NCBI RefSeq assembly: GCF_028401415.2
Contig: NZ_CP171821.2
Coordinates: 3,844,001 to 3,908,000, forward strand
Source of the DNA: Glaciecola sp028401415
GTDB taxonomy: Bacteria; Pseudomonadota; Gammaproteobacteria; Enterobacterales; Alteromonadaceae
Length of the DNA stretch: 64,000 nucleotides
Direction of reading: 5' to 3'
Below the pieces are notes generated by a model. It saw only the letters and a list, made by a program, of their open reading frames with translations, made no database searches and was not told where the DNA came from. Made by a program: the position numbers and the translations under genes. The stretch's first letter is position 1; every line of letters starts with the position of its first letter. This document shows, in pieces, positions 43,224-52,257 of the stretch.

Positions 43224-45608
43224 ATGAGTAAAGACCCGCATTTCGCGCGTGAAAAAGAAAAGTATGATAATCCAGTTGCTAGTCGAGAGTACTTGCTAAG
43301 CCTTGTTAAAAAACACAACGAGCCACTCTCCTTTTTAGATATATGCCAAATTGTGGATGCTCATGACGAAGAAAGTCGGATTGGCATTCAGCGCCGCTTG
43401 CGAGCAATGGAGCGTGAAGGACAACTGGCGTTTAATCGAGACAAGAAGTACGAAGTCCAAAAACAAGCATCTTTAGTTCGAGGCCGTGTTATTGGCCATC
43501 GCGACGGCTTTGGTTTTTTAAAGCACTCCCTGACCGAAAAAGATTACTTTATACCGATTCACCAAATGAACACGCTCATGCATGATGATATGGTCGAGGG
43601 CACCATTAATGGTGAAGACAGACGCGGACGAACAGAGTTTAGAGTGAATCGCGTTGTGGAGCCTCGCAAAGAGCCAATTGTTGGTCGCTTTTATACCGAG
43701 CAAGGCACTGCAATGGTTATACCCGACGATAACCGCATTTGCCATGAAATCATGATAATGGACAGCGACACCATGAACGCTAAACAGGGCAATGTGGTGG
43801 TGGTAGAGGTGACGCAGCGTCCGCGAAGACGAATCAGCGCCATTGGTAAAATAATTGAAGTGCTAGGGGAGCACATGGCGCCCGGTATGGAAATCGAGAC
43901 AGCACTACGTAATTTTGATATTCCGCATCAGTGGCCCAAAGCGGTTCTTAGCGCCGTTGAGAAGCTAGAAGAACATGTGCCAGAGTCCGCTAAAAAAGGT
44001 CGTATTGACCTTCGACAGCTGCCTTTGGTCACCATCGACGGTGAAGATGCTAGAGATTTCGACGACGCAGTTTATTGTCAGCCACTTGAAGAGGGCGGTT
44101 GGCAGCTATGGGTGGCTATTGCTGATGTGAGTGCATACGTTCAACCTGGCACCGCGCTTGATAACGAAGCGATTAAGCGTGGCAATTCGGTCTATTTTCC
44201 GGAAAAAGTGATTCCCATGCTTCCGGAGGTGCTTTCAAACGGGCTTTGCTCTTTAAATCCAGAAGTCGACCGCTTGTGCATGGTGTGTGAAATGAGCATT
44301 GACGCTCGCGGGAAACTAAGCGAATACCAATTTTATGAAGCCCTCATGCGTTCTCACGCCCGCCTAACTTACACTAAAGTATGGAACATTTTGCAAGGCA
44401 GTGAGGAGCTTATTGAACGTTATCAATCAAGTGTACAAGACCTAAAAAACCTTAATGACCTATTCGGCGCGTTGAAGCTTGCTCGCACAGGGCGAGGCGC
44501 AATTGAATTTGAGACGCAAGAAACAAAGTTTGTTTTTAACGCTCAGCGTAAAATTGAACATATCGTTCCTTTGATCCGCAACGATGCACACAAAATTATT
44601 GAAGAGTGTATGATCATGGCGAACGTCTGCGCAGCAAGGTTTATTGAAAAGCACCATGAATCGTTAAAAGCAGAGGCGCTTTTCAGAGTACATGATAAGC
44701 CCGATGAAGACAGGCTATTAACGTTTCGAAATTATTTACGCGAAATTGGCGTAGATTTTTCGTCTACTCAAGAGCCCAGTCCTCGTGAATTTACGCAAGT
44801 CATTAATAAAACAGCCCATCGAATGGATAAAGAGCTGATTCAAACTATGTTGCTAAGATCCATGAAGCAAGCTGTGTACGATGGTTCGAACATTGGACAC
44901 TTTGGCCTGGCTCTAGAGGCTTATGCTCACTTTACGTCGCCCATCCGTCGATACCCCGATTTGATTGTTCACCGAGTGATCAAAGCCATCTTAAACAAGA
45001 TAAACAATAACAAAGCGTGTAAAGGTGCGAAGTTTTACACACAAGAAGAAATTGAGCAATTGGGTGAGCAATGCTCAACCACAGAGCGTCGAGCGGATGA
45101 TGCCACCCGTGACGTGGCGGACTGGCTTAAATGCGAATTTATGCAAGAGCATGTAGGGGATGTGTTTGAGGGTGTCGTCGCGTCGGTTACCAATTTTGGC
45201 TTATTTGTGCGATTGACGGATTTTCATATCGATGGTCTTGTGCACATTACTTCGCTCGCGTCAGATTATTATCATTATGATGAAGTTAAACAATGCTTGA
45301 TCGGCGAGAGCTTTGGCTTGACTTATCGACTTGGCGATCCGCTCAAAGTGAAAGTTGCCGCGGTGAATCTCGATGAGCGTAAGATTGACCTTATTATCGA
45401 TGGGCTACCAGCAATGGAAAAAAGTCTCAAAGGTAAAAAACGAAGCGTCAACAAGCGAGGCTCGAGTGCTGCGAAAGGCTCCGGCAAAAAGGCAGGCACA
45501 GACAAGGCTGGCCGAAAAGGTCCAAGTAAATCAAAGCCAAGCAGCAAGAAGAAGTCTGGTCCAAGCTCAAAGCGCAATAAAAGCTCTCGTAATAAACCAA
45601 AACGATAA
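43224..45608 (+). CDS. rnr: Exoribonuclease R
   Basis: The 794-residue protein has an N-terminal helix-turn-helix, cold-shock domains (about 70-230), the RNB catalytic domain (about 260-590; DGEDARDFDDAVYC with metal-binding Asp residues, IPMLPEVLSNGLCSL, YAHFTSPIRRYPDLIVHR), an S1 domain (about 645-725; GVVASVTNFGLFV) and a Lys/Ser-rich tail. This is the RNase R order. It degrades structured RNA 3' to 5' and processes stable RNA. It precedes rlmB by 12 bases, the same pair as in E. coli. Confidence 0.97.
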   Translation: MSKDPHFAREKEKYDNPVASREYLLSLVKKHNEPLSFLDICQIVDAHDEESRIGIQRRLRAMEREGQLAFNRDKKYEVQKQASLVRGRVIGHRDGFGFLKHSLTEKDYFIPIHQMNTLMHDDMVEGTINGEDRRGRTEFRVNRVVEPRKEPIVGRFYTEQGTAMVIPDDNRICHEIMIMDSDTMNAKQGNVVVVEVTQRPRRRISAIGKIIEVLGEHMAPGMEIETALRNFDIPHQWPKAVLSAVEKLEEHVPESAKKGRIDLRQLPLVTIDGEDARDFDDAVYCQPLEEGGWQLWVAIADVSAYVQPGTALDNEAIKRGNSVYFPEKVIPMLPEVLSNGLCSLNPEVDRLCMVCEMSIDARGKLSEYQFYEALMRSHARLTYTKVWNILQGSEELIERYQSSVQDLKNLNDLFGALKLARTGRGAIEFETQETKFVFNAQRKIEHIVPLIRNDAHKIIEECMIMANVCAARFIEKHHESLKAEALFRVHDKPDEDRLLTFRNYLREIGVDFSSTQEPSPREFTQVINKTAHRMDKELIQTMLLRSMKQAVYDGSNIGHFGLALEAYAHFTSPIRRYPDLIVHRVIKAILNKINNNKACKGAKFYTQEEIEQLGEQCSTTERRADDATRDVADWLKCEFMQEHVGDVFEGVVASVTNFGLFVRLTDFHIDGLVHITSLASDYYHYDEVKQCLIGESFGLTYRLGDPLKVKVAAVNLDERKIDLIIDGLPAMEKSLKGKKRSVNKRGSSAAKGSGKKAGTDKAGRKGPSKSKPSSKKKSGPSSKRNKSSRNKPKR

Positions 45609-45620
45609 GGAAAGAGGTTC

Positions 45621-46358
45621 GTGGCTCAACAAGAGTGGTTGTATGGTCAACACGCAATATCAGCAGTGCTTAGCAAAGAACCAGAGCGTGTGTTGGAGAT
45701 TATGGCGGCGAAAGGAAGAAATGACGATCGAATGAATGCGCTCATTACCCTTGCGCGTAAAAACGGTATTTCAGTTCAGTTTTGTCATCGGAAAACCCTT
45801 GACGATAAAAGCAAAGGTGAGCAACACCAGGGTGTAATGGCGAGGGCAAAGCCTGCGCGCGTGCTGAATGAAAACGACCTAGACATAATCTTGGAAAAGC
45901 AAAACAATCCCTTCTTTTTAGTATTAGACGGCGTAACCGACCCGCACAATTTAGGAGCATGTTTACGCAATGCAGATGCCGCAGGCGTGCATGCGGTAAT
46001 TGTTCCCAAAGACAATTCTGCTTCAATTACACCAGTGGTGCGAAAAGTGGCAGTAGGTGCTGCTGAAACCGTCCCTCTTATTCAAGTCACAAACCTTTCC
46101 AGAACGCTAAAACAGTTGCAGCACTCTGGTGTATGGATAATTGGTACAGCGGGGGAAGCAACGCAACTCATTTATGACACACAGCTAAATGGAAGCATCG
46201 CGCTTGTGATGGGTGCAGAAGGTAAAGGAATGAGAAGGCTAACGCGAGAAACATGTGACGAACTCGTAAGGTTACCTATGGCGGGTAGTGTTTCAAGTTT
46301 GAACGTATCTGTTGCTAGCGGCATTTTTTTGTTTGAAATAGTGCGTCAACGCACCTAG
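45621..46358 (+). CDS. rlmB: 23S rRNA 2'-O-ribose methyltransferase RlmB (Gm2251)
   Basis: The 245-residue SPOUT enzyme has an N-terminal L30-like substrate domain (WLYGQHAISAVLSKEPERV) and the trefoil-knot motifs LDGVTDPHNLGACLRNADAAGVHAV, ALVMGAEGKGMRRLT and LPMAGSVSSLNVSVASGI. It methylates G2251 of 23S rRNA. The start is GTG, with AAAGAGG upstream, and it is in one operon with rnr. The 268-base gap to rplN holds no rpsQ and no S10-operon gene. Confidence 0.96.
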   Translation: MAQQEWLYGQHAISAVLSKEPERVLEIMAAKGRNDDRMNALITLARKNGISVQFCHRKTLDDKSKGEQHQGVMARAKPARVLNENDLDIILEKQNNPFFLVLDGVTDPHNLGACLRNADAAGVHAVIVPKDNSASITPVVRKVAVGAAETVPLIQVTNLSRTLKQLQHSGVWIIGTAGEATQLIYDTQLNGSIALVMGAEGKGMRRLTRETCDELVRLPMAGSVSSLNVSVASGIFLFEIVRQRT

Positions 46359-46489
46359 TTTACTTCAATTTGAACAGCAGCAGTCACCCATTACGCCTAT
46401 TGTTATAGACATAAAAGCCAGTGTTTTGGGTGTTTAAGGAGTCATTAACCACCAGCATTCAATAATTCCTGTTTTTCTTAAAAATAAAC

Positions 46490-46518
46490 TACACGTCCCC
46501 CCTCTTTTCTGTTATAGT
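46490..46518 (+). promoter_or_regulatory. Possible promoter of the spc operon
   Basis: TATAGT (46513-46518) followed by the GC-rich TTCGCGCCC fits a -10 with a stringent-type discriminator; TACACG (46490-46495) with a 17-base spacer is a poor -35. The leader that follows has TCTCA/TGAGA and GACTC/GAGTC hairpins before the rplN ribosome site. Confidence 0.4.
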
Positions 46519-46626
46519 TTCGCGCCCTTTTTATGGGGGTATGGTCTATATTTCTCATTTTTTTGAGATTTTATAGCAGCTTAGCGACTCTACAAGAGTC
46601 ATAAATTAACAGCGGAGCACTAACTA

Positions 46627-46995
46627 ATGATCCAAATGCAAACTAACCTGGATGTTGCCGATAATTCGGGCGCTCGCAGGGTTCAGTGTATTAAGGTTCT
46701 TGGTGGCTCGCATCGCCGTTATGCACATATCGGTGACGTTATCAAAGTTACTGTCAAGGAAGCAATTCCTCGCGGTAAAGTAAAAAAAGGTGACGTTCTG
46801 AATGCAGTGGTGGTGCGTACTAGGAAAGGCGTTCGTCGCGCAGATGGGTCAACCATTCGTTTCGATAACAACGCAGCTGTTTTGCTCAACGCAAACAAGC
46901 AACCAATTGGTACGCGTATCTTTGGCCCGGTCACTCGTGAGCTTCGTGGAGATAACTTCATGAAAATCATCTCATTGGCCCCAGAGGTACTATAA
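46627..46995 (+). CDS. rplN: 50S ribosomal protein L14
   Basis: The 122-residue protein begins MIQMQTNLDVADNSGARRVQCIKV and ends KIISLAPEVL, nearly the universal L14 sequence. It binds helix 95 of 23S rRNA near the subunit interface. GCGGAGCAC precedes the ATG. It is the first gene of the spc operon here; in most Gammaproteobacteria rpsQ (S17) comes just before it, but not in this window. Confidence 0.99.
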   Translation: MIQMQTNLDVADNSGARRVQCIKVLGGSHRRYAHIGDVIKVTVKEAIPRGKVKKGDVLNAVVVRTRKGVRRADGSTIRFDNNAAVLLNANKQPIGTRIFGPVTRELRGDNFMKIISLAPEVL

Positions 46996-47007
46996 GGAGT
47001 CACGATA

Positions 47008-47322
47008 ATGGCTAACAAAATTCGTCGTGATGATGAAGTAGTCGTATTAGCGGGTAAAGATAAAGGCAAGCACGGCAAAGTTTTGCGTGTTGTAGCTGAA
47101 TCTGACCGCGTATTTGTAGAAGGCGTAAACGTTGTCAAAAAACACCAAAAAGGAAACCCACAAGCGGGTGAGCCTGGCGGTATTATTGACAAAGAAGCTT
47201 CTATTCACGTTTCAAATGTAGCGATTGTTAACTCGGCAACGGGTAAAGCAGATCGCGTCGGTTTCCGTTTTGAAGATGGCAAAAAAGTCCGCTTCTTCAA
47301 ATCTAACGGCGACTTAGTTTAA
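47008..47322 (+). CDS. rplX: 50S ribosomal protein L24
   Basis: The 104-residue protein has the N-terminal KOW motif (DEVVVLAGKDKGKHGKV) and KKHQKGNPQAGEPGGIIDKEASIHVSNV. L24 nucleates 50S assembly at the 5' end of 23S rRNA. It is 12 bases after rplN with an AAGGAG ribosome site. Confidence 0.99.
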   Translation: MANKIRRDDEVVVLAGKDKGKHGKVLRVVAESDRVFVEGVNVVKKHQKGNPQAGEPGGIIDKEASIHVSNVAIVNSATGKADRVGFRFEDGKKVRFFKSNGDLV

Positions 47323-47338
47323 TTTATTGGAGAGTACG

Positions 47339-47878
47339 ATGGCGAAACTGCATGATTTCTATAAAGAAACAGTAGTAGCTGAACTTGCAAAGCAGTTCGG
47401 GTACAAAAGCGTCATGCAAGTCCCTCGGGTAGAAAAAATCACTCTAAACATGGGTTTAGGTGAAGCAGTAGCTGACAAGAAAGTGCTAGAGTCTGCGCAA
47501 GCTGACATGGCTGCTATCGCTGGTCAAAAGCCAGTTGTCACTGTTGCTAGAAAATCTGTTGCGGGTTTTAAAATTCGTGAAGGTTATCCGATTGGCTGCA
47601 AAGTAACCCTACGTGGCGAACGTATGTGGGAATTCCTTGAGAGATTAATCTCAATCACTATTCCTCGTATCCGTGACTTCCGTGGTCTTAACCCGAAATC
47701 TTTTGACGGTCGAGGCAACTATAGCATGGGTGTACGTGAGCAAATCATCTTCCCTGAAATCGATTTCGATAAAGTGGATAAAGTGCGCGGCATGGATATT
47801 ACAATTACCACAAGCGCAGAAACTAACGAAGAAGCTCACGCACTATTAAGTGCATTTAGCTTCCCGTTTAGAAAATAA
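47339..47878 (+). CDS. rplE: 50S ribosomal protein L5
   Basis: The 179-residue protein contains VPRVEKITLNMGLGEAVADK and MDITITTSAETNEEA. L5 binds 5S rRNA and contacts the P-site tRNA. The ATG at 47339 has GGAGAG upstream; the extra codons from 47327 are not part of the family. The first codons (MAKLHDF) equal those of E. coli, where protein S8 binds this mRNA region to repress the operon; that control may be conserved. Note that this genome's 5S rRNA has an insertion in loop C. Confidence 0.98.
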   Translation: MAKLHDFYKETVVAELAKQFGYKSVMQVPRVEKITLNMGLGEAVADKKVLESAQADMAAIAGQKPVVTVARKSVAGFKIREGYPIGCKVTLRGERMWEFLERLISITIPRIRDFRGLNPKSFDGRGNYSMGVREQIIFPEIDFDKVDKVRGMDITITTSAETNEEAHALLSAFSFPFRK

Positions 47879-47889
47879 GGTGTAGGGTT

Positions 47890-48195
47890 ATGGCAAAAGA
47901 ATCAATGAAGGCGCGCGAAGTAAAACGTGCCAAGCTGGTTAAGAAGTATTCAGCTAAGCGCACCGCGCTTAAAGCAATCATCAGCGATGTGAATGCTTCT
48001 GAAGAAGAGCGCTGGGACGCTGTTCTGAAGCTACAACAACTTCCACGTGATTCGTCTCCTTCGCGCAAGCAAAATCGTTGCCGCGTAACGGGTCGTCCAC
48101 ATGGGTTCCTACGCAAATTTGGACTATCTCGTATCAAGCTTCGTGAAGCGGCGATGCGCGGTGAAGTCCCTGGCCTTAAAAAAGCCAGCTGGTAA
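47890..48195 (+). CDS. rpsN: 30S ribosomal protein S14
   Basis: The 101-residue protein is the zinc-free form of S14 (no CxxC pairs) with CRVTGRPHGFLRKFGLSRIKLREAAMRGEVPGLKKASW at the C-terminus. It sits in the 30S head. It starts 11 bases after rplE with a TAGGGT site. Confidence 0.98.
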   Translation: MAKESMKAREVKRAKLVKKYSAKRTALKAIISDVNASEEERWDAVLKLQQLPRDSSPSRKQNRCRVTGRPHGFLRKFGLSRIKLREAAMRGEVPGLKKASW

Positions 48196-48209
48196 GGGAG
48201 TAGCTTAAT

Positions 48210-48602
48210 ATGAGTATGCAAGATCCTATCGCAGATATGTTTACCCGCATCCGTAATGGTCAACAGGCCGCTAAAGTTACGGTAGCGATGCCTTCTTCTA
48301 AAGTTCGCGTAGCAATCGCGAAGCTTCTAGAGTCAGAAGGCTATATCGAAGGTTTCAGCGTTGAAGAAGGCACAAAACCAGTGCTTGACGTAAAGTTGAA
48401 GTACTTCGAAGGTAAAAAAGTAATTGATACAATTGAACGAGTCAGCCGTCCTGGTCTGCGCATCTACAAGAAAAAAGATGAGCTGCCGAAGGTACTAGGC
48501 GGACTTGGGATTGCTATCGTGTCTACCTCAAAAGGTGTGATGACTGACCGTGCGGCGCGTAAAGCTGGCATGGGCGGTGAGATCATCGGTTATGTAGCAT
48601 AA
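48210..48602 (+). CDS. rpsH: 30S ribosomal protein S8
   Basis: The 130-residue protein starts MSMQDPIADMFTRIRNGQ and ends MGGEIIGYVA, the S8 pattern. S8 binds central 16S rRNA helices 20-21 and in E. coli represses its own operon by binding the rplE start. Ribosome site GGGAG upstream. Confidence 0.99.
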   Translation: MSMQDPIADMFTRIRNGQQAAKVTVAMPSSKVRVAIAKLLESEGYIEGFSVEEGTKPVLDVKLKYFEGKKVIDTIERVSRPGLRIYKKKDELPKVLGGLGIAIVSTSKGVMTDRAARKAGMGGEIIGYVA

Positions 48603-48615
48603 CGGAGGAAATGAA

Positions 48616-49149
48616 ATGTCACGTATAGCAAAAGCACCTGTCGCACTTGCATCTGGAGTAGAAGTCTCCATTTCAGGTCAAGAAGTGACTGTAAAAGGTA
48701 AGAAAGGCACCTTGACTCGCGTATTTAACGATGCAGTTGAAGTGGTACAAGAAGAGAACGAACTGAAAACTCAGCCTAAAGAAGGCGCGGTGAACGGTTG
48801 GGCTCAAGCAGGTACTGCCAACTCTTTGCTAAATGCAATGGTTATTGGTGTAACCGATGGTTTTGAAAAGAAACTTCAGCTGAATGGTGTTGGTTACCGT
48901 GCTCAAGCGCAAGGTAAAAAACTCAACCTCACGCTAGGCTTTTCACACCCTGTCGTATACGAAATGCCCGAAGGCATTACCGTAGAAACGCCTACTCAAA
49001 CTGAAATTGTTGTCAAAGGCAGCGATAAGCAGGTTGTAGGTCAAGTTGCAGCTAACATCCGCGCTTACCGTCCACCAGAGCCTTATAAAGGTAAAGGTGT
49101 TCGTTACGCTGATGAGATGGTGCGTCGTAAAGAAGCTAAGAAAAAGTAG
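48616..49149 (+). CDS. rplF: 50S ribosomal protein L6
   Basis: The 177-residue protein has the two L6 repeats and the signature PEPYKGKGVRYADEMVRRKEAKKK at the C-terminus. It binds near the sarcin-ricin loop. It follows rpsH by 13 bases with an ACGGAGG site. Confidence 0.99.
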   Translation: MSRIAKAPVALASGVEVSISGQEVTVKGKKGTLTRVFNDAVEVVQEENELKTQPKEGAVNGWAQAGTANSLLNAMVIGVTDGFEKKLQLNGVGYRAQAQGKKLNLTLGFSHPVVYEMPEGITVETPTQTEIVVKGSDKQVVGQVAANIRAYRPPEPYKGKGVRYADEMVRRKEAKKK

Positions 49150-49158
49150 GTGGGTGAT

Positions 49159-49512
49159 ATGGATAAGAAATCAGCTCGCTTGCGTCGCGCAACTCGCGCA
49201 CGTAAGAAAATCAGCGAACTTGCTGTAAATCGCTTGGTTATAAACCGTACTCCGCGCCACATTTACGCTCAGTTAATCGCGCCAAGCGGTTCTGAAGTAA
49301 TTGCATCAGCTTCGACTGTTGAAAAAGATCTTAAAGGTTCTTTGAAAGCAACAGGCAACGCAGAAGCAGCAGCGGCAGTTGGAAAAGCGATCGCCGAACG
49401 CGCTATCGATAAAGGTGTGAAAGAAGTTGCCTTCGATAGAAGTGGGTTCAAATATCACGGTCGTGTGAAAGCACTGGCTGATGCCGCGCGTGAAGCCGGC
49501 CTTCAGTTCTAG
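49159..49512 (+). CDS. rplR: 50S ribosomal protein L18
   Basis: The 117-residue protein starts MDKKSARLRRATRARKKI and ends with the 5S-binding FKYHGRVKALADAAREAGLQF. L18 is a main 5S rRNA binder with L5 and L25. The ATG at 49159 has AGGTGGG upstream and is the family start; the in-frame GTG at 49150 is not needed. Confidence 0.98.
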   Translation: MDKKSARLRRATRARKKISELAVNRLVINRTPRHIYAQLIAPSGSEVIASASTVEKDLKGSLKATGNAEAAAAVGKAIAERAIDKGVKEVAFDRSGFKYHGRVKALADAAREAGLQF

Positions 49513-49521
49513 GAGTTAATA

Positions 49522-50025
49522 ATGGCTAAAGTAGAAGTTCAACAACAGGGCGACCTGTTAGAAAAGCTTATTGCTGTAAACCGCGTCTCTAAAGTAGTTA
49601 AAGGTGGTCGAATCTTTAGCTTTACTGCACTAACAGTTGTTGGTGACGGAAATGGGCGCGTGGGTTTTGGCTACGGTAAAGCACGAGAAGTTCCTGCTGC
49701 TATTCAAAAAGCAATGGAAAAGGCACGTCGCAATCTAGTCACTGTAGACCTTAACGGTAATACGCTACAACACCCAATCAAAGGGCGTCACTCTGGTTCT
49801 AAAGTTTACATGCAGCCTGCCTCTGAAGGTACGGGTATCATCGCTGGTGGTGCAATGCGTGCAGTTTTAGAAGTAGCGGGTGTTCAAAACGTTCTTTCTA
49901 AGTGTTACGGCTCAACAAATCCAATCAACGTTGTTCGCGCAACCATCAACGCTCTTGTAGAAATGAATTCTCCAGAGCAGGTGGCAGCTAAACGTGGATT
50001 GCCTGTTGACGAAATATTGGGGTAA
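49522..50025 (+). CDS. rpsE: 30S ribosomal protein S5
   Basis: The 167-residue protein contains GDLLEKLIAVNRVSKVVKGGRIFSFTALTVVGDGNGRVGFGYGKAREVP, the S5 double-stranded-RNA-binding domain, and the ram-region C-terminal domain ending GLPVDEILG. It affects decoding accuracy. Ribosome site AGGAG upstream. Confidence 0.99.
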   Translation: MAKVEVQQQGDLLEKLIAVNRVSKVVKGGRIFSFTALTVVGDGNGRVGFGYGKAREVPAAIQKAMEKARRNLVTVDLNGNTLQHPIKGRHSGSKVYMQPASEGTGIIAGGAMRAVLEVAGVQNVLSKCYGSTNPINVVRATINALVEMNSPEQVAAKRGLPVDEILG

Positions 50026-50031
50026 TCGAAC

Positions 50032-50214
50032 ATGGCTAATACGATTAAAGTAAAGCAGGTAAAAAGCTCGATCGGTCGTTTGCCAAAGCACAAGGCTACC
50101 TTGGTAGGTTTGGGTTTACGCAAAATCGGTCACGTTCGTGAACTAGAAGATACAGCTGCCGTACGCGGTATGATTAACCGTGTTAACTACATGGTTGAGA
50201 TTGTTGAGGAGTAA
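50032..50214 (+). CDS. rpmD: 50S ribosomal protein L30
   Basis: The 60-residue protein (KVKQVKSSIGRLPKHKATLVGLGLRKIGHVRELEDTAAVRGMINRVNYMVEIVEE) is a normal bacterial-length L30. It starts six bases after rpsE, with GGGGTAATCG before the ATG, and its end is close to the rplO start. Confidence 0.97.
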   Translation: MANTIKVKQVKSSIGRLPKHKATLVGLGLRKIGHVRELEDTAAVRGMINRVNYMVEIVEE

Positions 50215-50218
50215 TGAA

Positions 50219-50653
50219 ATGAAATTAAATACTATTGCTCCTGCACCGGGAGCGAAACACTCAGGTAAGCGTGTAGGCCGAGGAATCGGCTCAGGTTTAG
50301 GCAAGACAGGTGGCCGTGGCCACAAAGGTCAAAAGAGTCGCTCAGGCGGGTCAGTCAAGCCTGGATTTGAAGGCGGTCAAATGCCTATTCAGCGTCGCTT
50401 ACCCAAATTTGGTTTTACCTCGCGCGTATCTTTTGTAACTGATCAGGTTACATTAAGCGAAATCGCCAAAGTCGAAGGTGACGTGGTCAGCCTTGATTCT
50501 TTGAAAGCTGCAGGTTTGGTTAAAAAAGAAATGCAGAATGTAAAAGTCATCAAGTCTGGTGAAATCAGCCGTGCTGTTACAGTAAGCGGATTAAAAGTCA
50601 CAAAAGGCGCATTGGAAGCGATTAACGCTGCTGGCGGTAAAGTAGAGGAATAA
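50219..50653 (+). CDS. rplO: 50S ribosomal protein L15
   Basis: The 144-residue protein starts MKLNTIAPAPGAKHSGKRVGRGIGSGLGKTGGRGHKGQKSRSGG, the glycine/arginine-rich L15 extension that reaches into the 50S core. The ATG at 50219 has GAGGAG upstream inside the rpmD end; the longer in-frame reading from 50180 is a shadow. Confidence 0.98.
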   Translation: MKLNTIAPAPGAKHSGKRVGRGIGSGLGKTGGRGHKGQKSRSGGSVKPGFEGGQMPIQRRLPKFGFTSRVSFVTDQVTLSEIAKVEGDVVSLDSLKAAGLVKKEMQNVKVIKSGEISRAVTVSGLKVTKGALEAINAAGGKVEE

Positions 50654-50658
50654 GCTAA

Positions 50659-51966
50659 ATGGCGAAACCAGGACAGGGTTCAAGTGCAGGCGGGTTGAGT
50701 GAGTTATGGTCTCGCTTATTGTTTGTACTTGGCGCAATCATAGTGTTTAGGCTTGGGTCTTACGTACCCATCCCTGGTATTGATTCAAACGTGTTGTCTC
50801 AAATTTTTGAGCAGCAAACGGGCACCATTGTTGGCATGTTCAACATGTTTTCTGGCGGTGCTCTGGAGCGTGCATCAGTATTGGCACTTGGCATTATGCC
50901 CTACATTACTGCTTCGATTATCATGCAGTTGTTGTCGGTTGTTCATGAGCCGCTTAAAGAAATCAAGAAAGAAGGTCAGTCAGGTCAGCGTAAGATTAGT
51001 CAGTATACGCGCTATTTGACATTGGTGTTGGCAACTTTCCAATCTATTGGTATTGCCACCGGTCTTCCGCAAATGATTCCTGGCTTAGTCCTTAATCCTG
51101 GTCTCGGCTTTTATTTTACAGCGATTGTAAGCTTGGTTACCGGAACCATGTTTTTAATGTGGTTGGGTGAACAAATTACAGAGCGCGGCATTGGTAATGG
51201 TATCTCCATTCTGATTTTTGCCGGTATTGTGGCGGGCTTACCTACCGCAATTGGGCAAACCGCAGAGCAAGCAAGGCAAGGTGACATAAACCTTTTATTC
51301 TTGTTTGTGATTGGCGCTATCATTGTTGCATTAACGTATTTAGTTGTTTTTGTTGAACGTGCACAACGTCGTATTGTCGTGAACTACGCAAAACGACAAC
51401 AAGGGCGAAAAGTGTTTGCAGCGCAAAGTTCTCACCTTCCATTAAAGGTGAATATGGCAGGTGTAATCCCACCTATCTTTGCTTCAAGCATTATCTTGTT
51501 CCCAGGTACGCTCTCGGGTGTGTTTGGTCAAAATGAGTCTTTATCATTTTTGACAGACGTATCTTTAGCACTGTCCCCTGGACAACCTCTATATGTAATG
51601 CTTTATGCCGCCACGATTATCTTCTTTTGCTTTTTCTACACTGCATTGGTTTTTAATCCTCGCGAAACAGCTGATAACTTGAAAAAGTCTGGTGCATTTG
51701 TCCCAGGGATTCGTCCCGGTGAGCAGACATCACGTTACATTGATAAAGTGATGACTCGACTCACGTTGGCAGGTGCTCTGTATATTACTTTTGTATGTTT
51801 GGTGCCCGAGTTCTTACTGCTATGGTTTAACGTTCCGTTTTACTTTGGTGGTACATCATTGCTCATTATATGTGTGGTGATTATGGACTTCATGGCACAG
51901 GTGCAGACTCATTTGATGTCACATCAATATGGGGATGTTCTTAAGAAAGCTAACCTGAAAGGCTAA
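50659..51966 (+). CDS. secY: Protein translocase subunit SecY
   Basis: The 435-residue membrane protein has ten membrane segments with the typical RLGSYVPIPGID, the plug region after it, GIMPYITASIIMQLL, and a cytosolic C-terminal loop RPGEQTSRYIDKVMTRLT. SecY forms the Sec export channel with SecE and SecG. It is in the usual place after rplO, six bases downstream. Confidence 0.98.
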   Translation: MAKPGQGSSAGGLSELWSRLLFVLGAIIVFRLGSYVPIPGIDSNVLSQIFEQQTGTIVGMFNMFSGGALERASVLALGIMPYITASIIMQLLSVVHEPLKEIKKEGQSGQRKISQYTRYLTLVLATFQSIGIATGLPQMIPGLVLNPGLGFYFTAIVSLVTGTMFLMWLGEQITERGIGNGISILIFAGIVAGLPTAIGQTAEQARQGDINLLFLFVIGAIIVALTYLVVFVERAQRRIVVNYAKRQQGRKVFAAQSSHLPLKVNMAGVIPPIFASSIILFPGTLSGVFGQNESLSFLTDVSLALSPGQPLYVMLYAATIIFFCFFYTALVFNPRETADNLKKSGAFVPGIRPGEQTSRYIDKVMTRLTLAGALYITFVCLVPEFLLLWFNVPFYFGGTSLLIICVVIMDFMAQVQTHLMSHQYGDVLKKANLKG

Positions 51967-51998
51967 GGTCTAGGGTTAGTCATTTACGGAGAGATGTA

Positions 51999-52112
51999 AT
52001 GAAAGTTCGTGCATCCGTTAAAAAGATTTGCCGTAACTGCAAGATCATTAAACGTAACGGCGTTGTTAGAGTGATCTGTGTAGAGCCTAAGCACAAGCAA
52101 AGGCAAGGTTAA
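51999..52112 (+). CDS. rpmJ: 50S ribosomal protein L36
   Basis: This 37-residue frame reads MKVRASVKKICRNCKIIKRNG, then VVRVICVEPKHKQRQG: the zinc-binding (C+) form of L36 with CxxC, C and H ligands. GGAGAG lies eight bases before the ATG. It is the last gene of the spc operon, in its usual place between secY and rpsM. Confidence 0.97.
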   Translation: MKVRASVKKICRNCKIIKRNGVVRVICVEPKHKQRQG

Positions 52113-52184
52113 TCTCAAGTAGCTGGTTTTTACTACTGGGTCGAAAGTTTCGATTCGGCGGAAAGAGACCTAATTTGCAATATA

Positions 52185-52257
52185 GTTACCGGGTAAGTAT
52201 CCTAACGGGCTTTTTAGGCTGGTAACAATAATTTAGAGGAGTGCTGTTAATGGCCCG
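52185..52257 (+). promoter_or_regulatory. Alpha-operon leader with S4-binding pseudoknot
   Basis: The leader before rpsM folds as in E. coli: GTTACC (52185-52190) pairs with GGTAAC (52221-52226), CCTAA (52201-52205) pairs with TTAGG (52214-52218), and the loop CGGGC (52206-52210) pairs with GCCCG (52253-52257) at the rpsM start codon. The sequence GTATCCT-ACGGGCTTTT also matches E. coli. S4 binding here represses translation of the operon. Confidence 0.88.
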
